NCBI RefSeq assembly: GCF_965279545.1
Contig: NZ_OZ257250.1
Coordinates: 2,852,001-2,916,000, forward strand
Length of the DNA: 64,000 nt
Direction of reading: 5' to 3'
From: Methylibium sp965279545
GTDB lineage: Bacteria; Pseudomonadota; Gammaproteobacteria; Burkholderiales; Burkholderiaceae_C
In this document: piece after piece, positions 1-9,477 of the stretch
Layout of the letters: the number at the start of each line of letters is the position of its first letter
Position numbering within the stretch: the stretch's first letter is position 1
The notes under the pieces: generated by a model
What the model was told of the DNA's origin: nothing
What the model saw: only the letters and a program-made list of their open reading frames with translations
Databases searched by the model: none
Program-made: the position numbers and the translations under genes

Positions 1-1
1 C

Positions 2-1810
2 GCAGGCCGCGCCTGGGAGTTGCGGGTGCGCGCGCCCAACGGCGTACCGACCAACGCGGCCGCCGGCCCGCTGACCGGGGAGAGCGCGAGTGCCTGGCTG
101 TTTTCGCTGACCGGCCTGCTCGGTACCGGCATGATGGGCGCGCTGCTGCTGCTCGTCACCGGCCGCACGCGCCAGACCGAGACCGCCGTGGCCGAACGCA
201 CCGAGCAGCTCGAACACGAGATCACCGAGCGGCTGCTCACAGAGCAGGCGCTGCGCGAGAGCGAGCAGCGTTTCCGCAGCATCTTCAACTCGGTACCGAT
301 CGGCGTGGTCTACACCGATCTCCAGGGCCGCATCAAGCAGCCCAACGCAGCCTATTGCGCGATGACCGGCTACAGCGAGGAGGAGCTGCTGAGCCTGTCG
401 ATCGCCAGCCTGACCCACCCGGAGGACCGCGCCGGCGACGTGGCGGCACAACAGGATCTGGTGAACGGCAAGCTGCCGCTCTACCGCCGACGCAAACGCT
501 GCGTGCCCAAGGACGGGCAGGTCCTGTGGGTCAGTGCAACCGTCAGCCTGTTGCGCGACGAGCACGGCCAGCCGCACCGCCTGGTGGGCCTGCTCGAAGA
601 CATCAGCGAACACCTGCGCCTCGAAGAGGCCGAGCACGCACGCGAATCGGCGGAAACCGCCAACCGCGCCAAGAGCGAGTTCCTGTCGCGCATGAGCCAC
701 GAGCTGCGCACGCCGCTGAACGCCATGCTCGGCTTCGCGCAGCTGCTCGACCTCGACCGCGGCGCGCCGCTGCACGAGCGGCACCGCATGTGGGTGACGC
801 AGATACAGCAGGCCGGATGGCATCTGCTGGAGATGATCAACGACGTGCTGGATCTGTCGCGCATCGAGTCCGGCACGCTGAGCCTGCAGGTGGAGTCGCT
901 GGCACTGGAGCCGCTGATCGCCGCGTCGATGGCGCTGGTGGAGCCGCAGGCTCGCGGGCGCGGACTCACGCTGGTGCGCACGATGGCCGAGCATGCCCCC
1001 TTGCAGGTCATCGGCGATGCGACGCGCCTCAAGCAGATCCTCACCAACCTGCTCAGCAACGCCGTCAAGTACAACCGCGACGCTGGCGAGGTTCGCGTTT
1101 CGACACGGCGGATCCAGGGCGCCGACGGCACGCCTCAGCTCGAACTCGACGTCTGCGATACCGGCCTGGGCATCGAGCCCCAGCAGCTGGCGCAGCTGTT
1201 TCAGCCCTTCAACCGGCTCGGGCGCGAGCGTGGCACGACCGAGGGCACCGGCATCGGCCTCGTGATCGCCAAGCTGCTGGCCGAGCGCCAGGGCGGCTCG
1301 CTGCAGGTGCGCAGCGAGCCGGGTGTCGGCTCGACCTTCACGCTGCGCCTGCCGCTGGACGTGCAAACACCGCTGCTGGTGGCAACAGATGACGCTGACG
1401 AAGCCGCGGACGCTGCCTACAACCGCCGTCACGTCCTCTACATCGAGGACAACGAAACCAATGTCGAGGTGATGCGCGGCATCTTCGGCCTGCGTCCGCA
1501 GGTGCGGCTCGCGATCGCGACCACCGGGCTGGACGGACTGGCGGCCGTGCGCACCGCCACGCCCGACCTGATCCTGCTCGACATGCACCTGCCCGACATC
1601 GACGGCATGGCGCTGCTGCAACACCTGAAGGCCGACGAGCGGACCGTCGACATCCCGGTGGTCGCGGTCTCGGCCGATGCCTTGCCGGCGCAGATCTCGG
1701 CGGCGCTGCAGGCGGGCGCGATCCGCTACCTCACCAAGCCGGTCGCGATCGACGAGGTGCTGGCGGTGCTCGACGAGCAGCTGTCGCAGTTGATCACGCG
1801 CTTCGGGTAG
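2..1810 (+). CDS. Hybrid sensor histidine kinase (CHASE-type tail, PAS, HisKA, HATPase, receiver), 5' truncated
   Basis: The reading frame is open to the left edge of the window, so the N-terminus is missing. What remains starts in what looks like the end of a periplasmic CHASE sensor domain (AWELRVRAPNG), followed by one membrane segment (about nt 83-165) and a short coiled coil. Then come a PAS domain (about nt 240-610), a HisKA domain with HELRTPL (phospho-acceptor His codon at 698-700), a HATPase_c domain with GLGIEP and GTGIGL boxes (about nt 1040-1350), and a C-terminal receiver domain (about nt 1432-1795) whose phospho-acceptor Asp codon is at 1580-1582. It should sense an extracytoplasmic small molecule and relay phosphate internally. 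No DNA-binding output domain is present, so the partner lies elsewhere. The signal is unknown. It converges with the gene ending at 1867. Confidence 0.9.
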   Translation, partial: AGRAWELRVRAPNGVPTNAAAGPLTGESASAWLFSLTGLLGTGMMGALLLLVTGRTRQTETAVAERTEQLEHEITERLLTEQALRESEQRFRSIFNSVPIGVVYTDLQGRIKQPNAAYCAMTGYSEEELLSLSIASLTHPEDRAGDVAAQQDLVNGKLPLYRRRKRCVPKDGQVLWVSATVSLLRDEHGQPHRLVGLLEDISEHLRLEEAEHARESAETANRAKSEFLSRMSHELRTPLNAMLGFAQLLDLDRGAPLHERHRMWVTQIQQAGWHLLEMINDVLDLSRIESGTLSLQVESLALEPLIAASMALVEPQARGRGLTLVRTMAEHAPLQVIGDATRLKQILTNLLSNAVKYNRDAGEVRVSTRRIQGADGTPQLELDVCDTGLGIEPQQLAQLFQPFNRLGRERGTTEGTGIGLVIAKLLAERQGGSLQVRSEPGVGSTFTLRLPLDVQTPLLVATDDADEAADAAYNRRHVLYIEDNETNVEVMRGIFGLRPQVRLAIATTGLDGLAAVRTATPDLILLDMHLPDIDGMALLQHLKADERTVDIPVVAVSADALPAQISAALQAGAIRYLTKPVAIDEVLAVLDEQLSQLITRFG

Positions 1811-1866
1811 CACGCGCCCAGGGATAGCGGCCCCGCATCGGCCGGCAGTGCGGCCAGGATCGCCGC

Positions 1867-3249
1867 TCAGCTCGCGGGCAAGAAGACGACGCGCACGCGC
1901 AGGCCGCAGCCGTCCTCGCCGTCCAGCAACTCGACCGTCGCGCCGTGCGAGCGGGCGATGTCGCGCACGATCGCCAGGCCCAGGCCGCTGCCGGCGCCCA
2001 CCGAGCCGGGCGCCCGGTAGAAGCGCTCGAACACCCGCGAGCGCTCCTCGGGCGCGATACCGGGGCCGTTGTCCTCGACCTCGATCATCGGCCTGGGCTC
2101 GGCACCGCCCTGCGCCCGCAACCCGGTGCGTACGGTGATGCGCGCCGGTCGCTGCGCATCACCGGTCGCGTACTCCAGCGCGTTGTGGATCAGGTTGGCG
2201 AGCAGTTCGCCGAGCAGGTGGCGCCGCCCGCGCACCGGCGCGGCATCGAGCTGGAAGCCGAGGTCGGCGCCCCGCTCGAGGGCGCGCGGCACCCAGTCCT
2301 GCGCCGCATCCTGGGCCACCGCCTTCAGGTCGACCGGCTCGCCCGGCTCGGTGCTGCTCGCTTCGCTGCGTGCCAGCGCCAGTAGCTGGTCCGCCGCGCG
2401 GGCCACACGCTGCGTCGAACGGTGAACGCGCTCCAGCGTCGCGTGCACCGCAGGCGGGTGCGCCTCGAGCAGGGCGAGTTCGGCCTCCGTGCGCAGCGAG
2501 GTCAGTGGGGTGCGCAGCTGGTGTGCCGCATCCGCGATGAAGTGGCGCTGCCGGCTCGCGTCGGCGGCCACCCGCTGCAGCAGTTGATCGACCGCGTTGA
2601 GCAGGGGCTGTACCTCGCTGGGCATGCGCCCGCGGCGCAGGGGTCGCAGATCGTCGAGCGAGCGCTGGGCGAGTTGCTCGTTGACAGACTCCAGGGGCTG
2701 CATCGCATGCCGCACCACCAGCCAGATCGCGAGCGCGAACACCAGCGCGAACACCAATGCCAGCGTCAAAGTCAGCGCCAGGGACTCGCTGCGCGCCTTG
2801 TCGCGCTTGCCCAGGGTTTCGGCAACGCGCACCTGGCACAGCCGGGCGCCGCATTCGACGGCATGCACCGCCATGCGCACGGGGCTCTTGCCGACATGGG
2901 TGTTGAACATGCGGCGCTCCCCGCGCGCCAGGAGGATCGAGGGCGCCCCCAGCGGCGCGTCGCCAGCCAGTCGCTCCCCGCCCGGGCCGAGCACGATGTA
3001 GTAGGTGGTGTCGGTGCTGCTCGTGCGCAGCGACTGCTCGGTCTGCTCGTTCAGGTCGAACTGCACGCGTCCGTCGACAATGTGCACGAGATTGCCGAGC
3101 GCGAGCGCCCAGTCACTGAGCCCGACGTCATACGCTTCGCTGGTGCGCTGGAGCTGCCCCCGCAGGTCGAAGAACAGGCGCACGGGTGCGATCACCACGG
3201 TCACCAGCACCACCCACAGCATCAGGGTGGCCTTGAGGCTGCCCAGCAT
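1867..3249 (-). CDS. Two-component sensor histidine kinase, TctE-like
   Basis: A protein of about 460 residues. It has an N-terminal membrane segment (LMLWVVLVTVVIAP), a periplasmic sensor region resembling the 2CSK_N domain of TctE-type kinases, and a second membrane segment (LTLALVFALVFALAIWLVV). HAMP, HisKA (AHQLRTPLTSL) and HATPase_c domains follow (N box NLIHNALEYA, G boxes DNGPGIAP and GSGLGLAIV). I chose the ATG at 3249 because it overlaps the stop of the upstream response regulator by one base (TGATG), indicating translational coupling, and because residues encoded further upstream look non-coding. TctE relatives often respond to tricarboxylates, but the ligand cannot be read from the sequence. 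The neighbouring glutaryl-CoA dehydrogenase gene may or may not be a target. Confidence 0.88.
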   Translation of the reverse strand: MLGSLKATLMLWVVLVTVVIAPVRLFFDLRGQLQRTSEAYDVGLSDWALALGNLVHIVDGRVQFDLNEQTEQSLRTSSTDTTYYIVLGPGGERLAGDAPLGAPSILLARGERRMFNTHVGKSPVRMAVHAVECGARLCQVRVAETLGKRDKARSESLALTLTLALVFALVFALAIWLVVRHAMQPLESVNEQLAQRSLDDLRPLRRGRMPSEVQPLLNAVDQLLQRVAADASRQRHFIADAAHQLRTPLTSLRTEAELALLEAHPPAVHATLERVHRSTQRVARAADQLLALARSEASSTEPGEPVDLKAVAQDAAQDWVPRALERGADLGFQLDAAPVRGRRHLLGELLANLIHNALEYATGDAQRPARITVRTGLRAQGGAEPRPMIEVEDNGPGIAPEERSRVFERFYRAPGSVGAGSGLGLAIVRDIARSHGATVELLDGEDGCGLRVRVVFLPAS

Positions 3250-3938
3250 CACGGCGGGGCGGACGGCGCGCCAGCGACCTCTTCGACCAGATAGCCGAAA
3301 CCGCGCACTGCGCGGATGCGCAGACCGGCCGGCTCGATCTTCGGCCGCAGGCGCGACACATAGACCTCGACCGCGTTCTCCGAGAGTGCGTCGTCCCAGC
3401 CACTGATCGCCTGCAGGATCTGCTCCTTGCCGACCACGTGACCGACACGACCGAGCAGGTACTCGAGCACCGCCCATTCGCGCGCCGACAGATCCAGCGG
3501 CTGCTCCCCGATCCAGGCACGGCGCGCCTCCAGGTCCATGCGCAGGCCGCCCATCGAGAGCACGCTGCCCTGGCGTGCCTGGTGGCGACGCGTCAGCACG
3601 CGCACGCGGGCGATCAGTTCGGCCAGCGCGAAAGGCTTGACGAGGTAGTCGTCTGCACCCATCTCCAGGCCGTGGACGCGGTCCTCGATCGCGTCGCGCG
3701 CGGTCAGGATCAGCACCGGCAGTGTCGAGCCCTGCTCGCGCACGCGCCGCAAGGTCTCGAAGCCGTCGATGCCGAGCAGGCCGATGTCGAGGATCAACAG
3801 GTCATAGGGGTCGGTCTTGACCGAGGCGGGCACCGGCTCGCCGCGGGGGGTGTGGTCGACCACCCAGCCTTGCGAGCGCAGCGCACGCGCGGTCGACTCG
3901 GCCAGCGCCGGGTCGTCTTCAGCCAGCAGGATGTGCAT
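3249..3938 (-). CDS. OmpR/PhoB-family response regulator, TctD-like
   Basis: A two-domain regulator of 229 residues. The receiver domain (about 1-120) has the acidic pair in LLAEDDP, phospho-acceptor Asp51 (LLILDIGLLG) and the conserved Lys in YLVKPF. The C-terminal winged helix (about 130-220) is of the Trans_reg_C type, with SAREWAVLEYLL and VSRLRPKI followed by RGFGYLVEE. The ATG at 3938 begins exactly at the canonical MHILLAEDD strand; an in-frame start further upstream cannot be excluded because no strong ribosome binding site is visible. Its stop overlaps the kinase start, so the two form a cognate pair. Upstream lie about 258 bp free of genes before the end of gcdH, which probably hold its promoter. 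Confidence 0.9.
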   Translation of the reverse strand: MHILLAEDDPALAESTARALRSQGWVVDHTPRGEPVPASVKTDPYDLLILDIGLLGIDGFETLRRVREQGSTLPVLILTARDAIEDRVHGLEMGADDYLVKPFALAELIARVRVLTRRHQARQGSVLSMGGLRMDLEARRAWIGEQPLDLSAREWAVLEYLLGRVGHVVGKEQILQAISGWDDALSENAVEVYVSRLRPKIEPAGLRIRAVRGFGYLVEEVAGAPSAPP

Positions 3939-4196
3939 TGCGGAGGGATCTTGCGCAGGCGCCTTGGAACGCTGAACCATGTTCGCGGTGGGAGCGATGA
4001 CCATGCTGCGCACTGTAGCGCGCAGGCCCGCTTCCACACCGTTGGACATCGTCCCTGCTGCGCACGACTGGGCACTGACGCCGGGCTGACGCCAGCTTGA
4101 AGGGAGACACCGTCTCGCGCCGACTCCGGCCGCTGCACTAGTCGCCGCCTCGCCGTCAAGGCCGACCCGCCGGCCGGCGTGGCGGCGCACCCCGGT

Positions 4197-5372
4197 TCAG
4201 CAGAACGCCTGGATGCCGGTGATGGCGCGGCCGAGGATGAGCGCATGCACGTCGTGCGTGCCCTCGTAGGTGTTCACGACTTCGAGGTTGACCAGGTGGC
4301 GGGCCACGCCGAATTCGTCGCTGATGCCGTTGCCGCCCATCATGTCACGCGCCAGGCGTGCGATCTCCAGCGACTTGCCGCAGGAGTTGCGCTTCATGAT
4401 CGAGGTGATCTCCACCGCTGCCGTGCCTTCGTCCTTCATGCGCCCGAGCCGCAGGCAACCCTGCAGGCCCAGTGCAATCTCGGTCTGCATGTCCGCCAGC
4501 TTCTTCTGGATCAGCTGGTTGGCCGCCAGCGGGCGGCCGAACTGCGGGCGGTCGAGCACGTACTGGCGGGCACGGTGGAAACAATCTTCCGCGGCCCCCA
4601 GCGCGCCCCAGGCGATGCCGTAGCGGGCGTTGTTGAGACAGGTGAACGGGCCCTTGAGGCCGCGCACCGCGGGGAAGGCGTTCTCCTCGGGGCAGAACAC
4701 CTCGTCCATGACGATCTCGCCGGTGATGGAGGCCCTCAGGCCGACCTTGCCATGCACCGCCGGGGCGTCCAGGCCCTTCATGCCCTTGTCGAGAATGAAG
4801 CCGCGGATCGCGCCTTCGTCGTCCTTGGCCCAGACGACGAAGACATCGGCGATGGGGCTGTTGGTGATCCACATCTTGGCACCACTGAGGACATAGCCAC
4901 CCGTCACCGTGCGGGCGCGTGCGGCCATGCTGCCGGGGTCCGACCCGTGGTTGGGCTCGGTGAGGCCGAAGCAGCCGATCCATTCGCCGCGGGCGAGCTT
5001 GGGCAGGTATTTCTGCTTCTGGGCCTCGGTGCCGAACTCAAAGATCGGCACCATCACCAGCGAACTCTGCACGCTCATCATGGAGCGGTAGCCGGAATCG
5101 ACCCGCTCGACTTCGCGCGCCACCAGGCCGTAGCAGACGTAGTTGAGGCCGGCGCCGCCGTAGGCTTCGGGGAGGGTCGCGCCGAGCAGGCCGAGTTCGC
5201 CCATCTCGCGGAAGATGGCCGGGTCCGTCTTCTCATGACGGAAGGCCTCGAGCACCCGCGGCGCCAGGCGGTCCTGGCAGTAGGCCCGGGCGGCGTCGCG
5301 CACCTGGCGTTCATCGAGCATGAGCTGCCCTTCCAGCAGCAGCGGGTCTTCCCAATGAAAGGCAGCAGCCAT
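4197..5372 (-). CDS. gcdH: Glutaryl-CoA dehydrogenase
   Basis: A 391-residue FAD-dependent acyl-CoA dehydrogenase predicted to oxidise and decarboxylate glutaryl-CoA to crotonyl-CoA in lysine, tryptophan and glutarate breakdown. Visible family features are the FAD/substrate segment CFGLTEPNHGSDP, the WITNSPIADVFVVWAK strand, the RYGIAWGALGAAEDC helix and the catalytic base Glu370 in NTYEGTHDVHALILGRAI. The Glu position and the TYEGTHD context match glutaryl-CoA dehydrogenases better than short-chain or isovaleryl enzymes. The ATG at 5372 follows a good ribosome binding site (AGGAGAG). It is divergent from rpoH, with about 225 bp between the start codons. No CoA-transferase or LysR regulator is adjacent. 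Confidence 0.93.
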   Translation of the reverse strand: MAAAFHWEDPLLLEGQLMLDERQVRDAARAYCQDRLAPRVLEAFRHEKTDPAIFREMGELGLLGATLPEAYGGAGLNYVCYGLVAREVERVDSGYRSMMSVQSSLVMVPIFEFGTEAQKQKYLPKLARGEWIGCFGLTEPNHGSDPGSMAARARTVTGGYVLSGAKMWITNSPIADVFVVWAKDDEGAIRGFILDKGMKGLDAPAVHGKVGLRASITGEIVMDEVFCPEENAFPAVRGLKGPFTCLNNARYGIAWGALGAAEDCFHRARQYVLDRPQFGRPLAANQLIQKKLADMQTEIALGLQGCLRLGRMKDEGTAAVEITSIMKRNSCGKSLEIARLARDMMGGNGISDEFGVARHLVNLEVVNTYEGTHDVHALILGRAITGIQAFC

Positions 5373-5464
5373 GGAGCTCTCCTGATGATGAGCAGAGTCT
5401 AGCCAGCGCCTCCCTGTTTGGCAGGCTGCCCGCATTTCCGACACGATCCCTATATTGTTAGCGT

Positions 5465-5485
5465 GGGTTCACTATCGTTAAACCC
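5465..5485. promoter_or_regulatory. Imperfect dyad between gcdH and rpoH, possible operator
   Basis: An interrupted palindrome GGGTT-N-A...T-N-AACCC spans 21 bp in the divergent gcdH/rpoH spacer, about 93 bp upstream of the gcdH start. The form (TT-N11-AA inside longer arms) resembles LysR-type operator half-sites, and LysR regulators commonly control gcdH, but no regulator gene is present here. Six of ten base pairs match outright, so it is only suggestive. Confidence 0.25.
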
Positions 5486-5543
5486 ATCCATCGAAGGGAT
5501 ACAGGAGGGAGTTCATCGATCTCCGGCTGGTTGGGAAGCGTCG

Positions 5544-5570
5544 TTAGCACTCCTTTTTGCAGAGTGCTAA
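5544..5570. promoter_or_regulatory. CIRCE operator (HrcA binding site) of rpoH
   Basis: The arms TTAGCACTC (5544-5552) and GAGTGCTAA (5562-5570) are separated by exactly 9 bp. This is a perfect match to the CIRCE consensus TTAGCACTC-N9-GAGTGCTAA bound by the heat-shock repressor HrcA. It lies 27 bp upstream of the rpoH start codon. CIRCE is best known in front of groESL and dnaK operons; here it should place sigma-32 itself under HrcA repression. Confidence 0.95.
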
Positions 5571-5573
5571 TAT
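5544..5573 (+). promoter_or_regulatory. Predicted rpoH promoter embedded in the CIRCE element
   Basis: A sigma-70-like pair, TTAGCA (5544-5549) and TAATAT (5568-5573) with an 18-bp spacer, coincides with the CIRCE arms. It would give a start near 5580 and a leader of only about 18 nt, which includes the strong ribosome binding site AAAGGAGG (5584-5591). If correct, HrcA binding would directly occlude RNA polymerase. This is inference from sequence pattern only; a second weak pair further upstream (TTGTTA-N17-TTAAAC near 5456) is also possible. Confidence 0.45.
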
Positions 5574-5597
5574 CGACGGAACGAAAGGAGGTTCTTG

Positions 5598-6557
<960 letters not shown>

Positions 6558-6580
6558 CACGACGCGTCGGCGAGTACTGC

Positions 6581-6610
6581 AAACAAAGCGGCCCGCGGGC
6601 CGCTTTGTTT
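6581..6610. terminator. Bidirectional intrinsic terminator after rpoH
   Basis: A perfect 14-bp inverted repeat (arms AAACAAAGCGGCCC and GGGCCGCTTTGTTT around GC) is flanked by an A-tract and a T-tract. It stops rpoH on the plus strand and could also stop the cox-cluster transcript, which ends at 6725 on the minus strand. Confidence 0.93.
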
Positions 6611-6724
6611 CATGGCGCCGCGCCGCCGGGCAGCCGCCCTCGGCCGAGCGCGGGCCGTCCCAAACCAGCCGGAACCCCACGGGGAATGGCTGCAGCCAGT
6701 CCGCAACCTGGCAACTCCGCGTCT

Positions 6725-7315
6725 TCAGGCCAGCAGCAGCTTCAGGTCGCTGACCCAGGCATCGACCGGCTGACCGTAGCGCACGAACAGCCGCAGCCGA
6801 CCCTGGGGATCGTAGACATAGGCGCCAGCCGTGTGGTCCATCGTGTAGCTGTTCGGCTCCTTGCCCGGCACCTTGCGGAAGAAGGCCTTGAAGGATTTCG
6901 CGAGCGCGAGCGTCTGCTCCGGCGTGCTGCGCAGCGCCACGAAGCTCGGATCGAAACTGGCCATGTAGGCCTTCAGGATCTCGGGCGTGTCGCGCTCGGG
7001 ATCGATGGTGATGAACACCGCCTGCAGCTTGTCGCCATCGGCGCCGAGCTGCTTCTTCACGGCCGCCAGTTCGGTCATCGTGGTCGGGCAGACATCGGGG
7101 CACTGGGTATACCCAAAGAAGACGACCGTCGCCTTGCCCTTGAAGTCGGCCAGGCTGCGCGGGCGGCCGTCGAGGTCGCCCATGGCGAAGTCGCGCCCGT
7201 AGTCGGCGCCGGTGATGTCGATGCCCTTGAAGGGCACCGCCGGCGTCGCCGACTTGTCGCAGCCCGCCAGTAGCGCAAGCACCGCACAGAAAGCAAGGAC
7301 AAGGCGTCGGATCAT
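6725..7315 (-). CDS. SCO1/SenC-family copper chaperone lipoprotein
   Basis: A 196-residue protein with a lipoprotein signal (lipobox LLAG-C, Cys19) and a thioredoxin-like fold. It carries the Sco copper-binding set: Cys72 and Cys76 in QCPDVCP, and His161 in the MDHTAGAYVYDP segment. It is expected to sit on the periplasmic face of the inner membrane and to metallate or reduce the CuA site of subunit II. The start at 7315 overlaps the ctaB stop by 4 nt (ATGA), making it the last gene of the cox assembly run. A separate Sco-like protein without the histidine is encoded at 9478-10197. Confidence 0.93.
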   Translation of the reverse strand: MIRRLVLAFCAVLALLAGCDKSATPAVPFKGIDITGADYGRDFAMGDLDGRPRSLADFKGKATVVFFGYTQCPDVCPTTMTELAAVKKQLGADGDKLQAVFITIDPERDTPEILKAYMASFDPSFVALRSTPEQTLALAKSFKAFFRKVPGKEPNSYTMDHTAGAYVYDPQGRLRLFVRYGQPVDAWVSDLKLLLA

Positions 7316-8247
7316 GGCATTCCCCACAGCAGCGGGTCCAGGTAGTGATCGGCCAGCAGTGCTGCGAACAGCAAGGACAGGTGCCAGATCGAAAAGCGGA
7401 AAGTTCGCTTGGCCAGCGCCTCGCTGTAGCCACGCCACAGCTTGAAGGCATGGGCGCAGAAGCCGAGCCCGAGCAGGCAAGCCGCGACCAGGTAGATCCA
7501 GCCGCTCATGCCGTACACGAAAGGCAGCAGCGTGGCGGCGAACAGCACGAAGGTGTAGAGCAGGATCTGCAGCCGCGTGAAGTCGTTGCCATGCGTCACC
7601 GGCAGCATCGGCAGGCCGGCGCGCGCATAGTCCTCGGCGCGGTACAGCGCCAAGGCCCAGAAGTGCGGCGGCGTCCACAGGAAGATGATCAGGCACAGCA
7701 TCAACGCCTCCGGGCCGACCTCGCCGCGCATCGCTGCCCAGCCCAGCACCGGTGGCATCGCACCCGACGCGCCGCCGATCACGATGTTCTGCGGCGTTGC
7801 CGGCTTCAGCAGCACGGTATAGACGACCGCGTAGCCGACGAAGGTCGCGAAGGTCAGCCACATGGTCAGCGGGTTGACCCACAGCCACAGCACCGCCATG
7901 CCGGCGGCGCAGAGCAGCACGGCAAAGCTCAGGGTCTGCGTGTTGCTCAGTTCGCCCTTGGCGGTGGGCCGCCAGGAGGTGCGCTTCATCTTCGAATCGA
8001 TGGTCTGCTCGACGAGGCAGTTGAAGGCCGCCGCCGCGCTGGCAACCAGCCAGATCCCGACGGTGGCCGCCAAGGCCACGCCCCAGGTGGCGAGCGGCGG
8101 CCAGCCCGGCACGGCCAGCAGCATGCCGATGACGGCGCAGAACACGATCAGCTGCACCACGCGCGGCTTGGTCAGTGCGCTGAACTGGCGCCAGCGCGAC
8201 AGCCAGGTGTGCAGCGTGGCGACGGGAGTGACGAGGGTCTCGGACAT
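7312..8247 (-). CDS. ctaB: Heme O synthase (protoheme IX farnesyltransferase)
   Basis: A UbiA-family polytopic prenyltransferase of 311 residues that adds a farnesyl group to heme B to make heme O. Around residues 55-85 it shows the CLVEQTIDSKMKRTSWRP motif, equivalent to the NxxxDxxxDxxMxRTxxRP signature; a second Asp-rich loop contains YRAEDYARAGLPMLPVTHG. About eight or nine hydrophobic segments are visible. Lying between ctaA and sco1, it supplies the substrate for heme A synthase. The ATG at 8247 gives the usual family length; cyoE is a synonym. Confidence 0.95.
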   Translation of the reverse strand: MSETLVTPVATLHTWLSRWRQFSALTKPRVVQLIVFCAVIGMLLAVPGWPPLATWGVALAATVGIWLVASAAAAFNCLVEQTIDSKMKRTSWRPTAKGELSNTQTLSFAVLLCAAGMAVLWLWVNPLTMWLTFATFVGYAVVYTVLLKPATPQNIVIGGASGAMPPVLGWAAMRGEVGPEALMLCLIIFLWTPPHFWALALYRAEDYARAGLPMLPVTHGNDFTRLQILLYTFVLFAATLLPFVYGMSGWIYLVAACLLGLGFCAHAFKLWRGYSEALAKRTFRFSIWHLSLLFAALLADHYLDPLLWGMP

Positions 8248-8267
8248 GGCGGCGGCGGACAAGGATG

Positions 8268-9467
8268 CTAGGAAGCGCTGCTGGCCGTGAGCGGCGCAGC
8301 GGCGCGTGACGGCGCCGGAACACCGGCCCTCGACGCAGTCCGCAGGGCCAGTGCCGTCAGCAGCAGGACCAGCGCGGCGGCACCACCCGTGTGACCAACG
8401 GCCGCGAGCAGCGGCCAGCCGAGCACCACATTGCTGATGCCGCTGGCCAGCTGCCACAACGCGACGGTGGCGAAGCCCGCCGCGAAGCGCCGCAGCGCCG
8501 CCACCTGGGCGAGATGCCACGCCAGCAGGGCCAGCGCTGCCAGCAGCGCCACCGCGCCCAGGCGGTGCGCCATGTGGATCGCGGTCAGGGCGGCGAACGG
8601 CAGCCAGCCACCATCCTTGCCGGCACCCAGCGGACGCAGGATCGAGAAGCCGTGCTCGAAGTCCATGACCGGCCACCAACGGCCCTGGCAGGTCGGGAAA
8701 TCGCTGCAGGCCAGCACCGCGTAGTTGGTGCTGACCCAGGCGCCGAGCGCGATCTGCACCACCGCCAGCAGCGACACGACCAGCATCCCCCGCCGCAGCG
8801 CGGGGCTCACCGACACCGTGCCGCTCGCGCGCGGCACGCCCCAGGCTTGCACGGCGAGCAGCGCGAGCAATGCGAGGCCGCCGAGCAGGTGCGCGCTCAC
8901 GATCGCCGGATAGAGCTTGAGCGTCACGGTGAAGGCACCGAAGGCACCCTGCACGCACACCCACAGCAGCGTGACGCTCGCCCACCAGGGCGAGGCACGC
9001 GGCGCGGCCTCGTCGCCCGCGGCCCTCGCTGCGGCTCGCGCATGGCGTTCTCGTCGCCATTGCTGCCAGTTCAGCAGGGCCAAGGCCGTGATCAGCACGC
9101 CGACCGCGGTGGCAAGGTAACGGTGCACCATCTCGACCCAGGCCTTGTCGTGCGTCACCGGACCGGTCGGTTGCGCGCTCTGCGCCGCGTGGATCTCCTC
9201 GCGCGCGCCCAGCGGGCTGGCGCTGCCGTAACAGCCGGGCCAGTCGGGGCAGCCGAGGCCGGAGTCGGTGAGCCGCGTGAATGCGCCGAACAGCACCAGA
9301 TCGAAGGTCAGGAACAGCGTCAGCAGCGTCAGCACGTGCAGTCGGTGGGCGCCGCCTTCGGTGCGCGTGCGCACCCACACCCAGGCCAGCGGCCCGAGCG
9401 CGATGACCAGCCCCATCAGCGCCATGCGCGTGAGCGGTTCGAGGTTGACGAGCGTGCTGCTGTCCAT
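8268..9467 (-). CDS. ctaA: Heme A synthase, COX15/CtaA family
   Basis: A 399-residue polytopic membrane protein that oxidises the C8 methyl of heme O to the formyl of heme A. Diagnostic parts include TRLTDSGLGCPDWPGCYG in the first periplasmic loop (paired cysteines) and the heme-ligand histidines in EMVHRYLA, AHLLGG, IHMAHRLG and GHTGGAAAL. A second cysteine loop, AVLACSDFPTCQG, follows a helix. The two halves repeat, as is usual for this family. It precedes ctaB by 20 bp on the same strand. Confidence 0.95.
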   Translation of the reverse strand: MDSSTLVNLEPLTRMALMGLVIALGPLAWVWVRTRTEGGAHRLHVLTLLTLFLTFDLVLFGAFTRLTDSGLGCPDWPGCYGSASPLGAREEIHAAQSAQPTGPVTHDKAWVEMVHRYLATAVGVLITALALLNWQQWRRERHARAAARAAGDEAAPRASPWWASVTLLWVCVQGAFGAFTVTLKLYPAIVSAHLLGGLALLALLAVQAWGVPRASGTVSVSPALRRGMLVVSLLAVVQIALGAWVSTNYAVLACSDFPTCQGRWWPVMDFEHGFSILRPLGAGKDGGWLPFAALTAIHMAHRLGAVALLAALALLAWHLAQVAALRRFAAGFATVALWQLASGISNVVLGWPLLAAVGHTGGAAALVLLLTALALRTASRAGVPAPSRAAAPLTASSAS

Positions 9468-9477
9468 GTGACCGTCT

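Noticed and set aside
3939..4196. Small genes in the spacer upstream of the TctD-like regulator
   Set aside because: Open frames there are out of phase with any motif and lack ribosome binding sites; the stretch is best read as promoter and leader.
4179..5402. Plus-strand open frame opposite gcdH
   Set aside because: gcdH carries all acyl-CoA dehydrogenase motifs; the antisense frame is His/Glu-rich filler.
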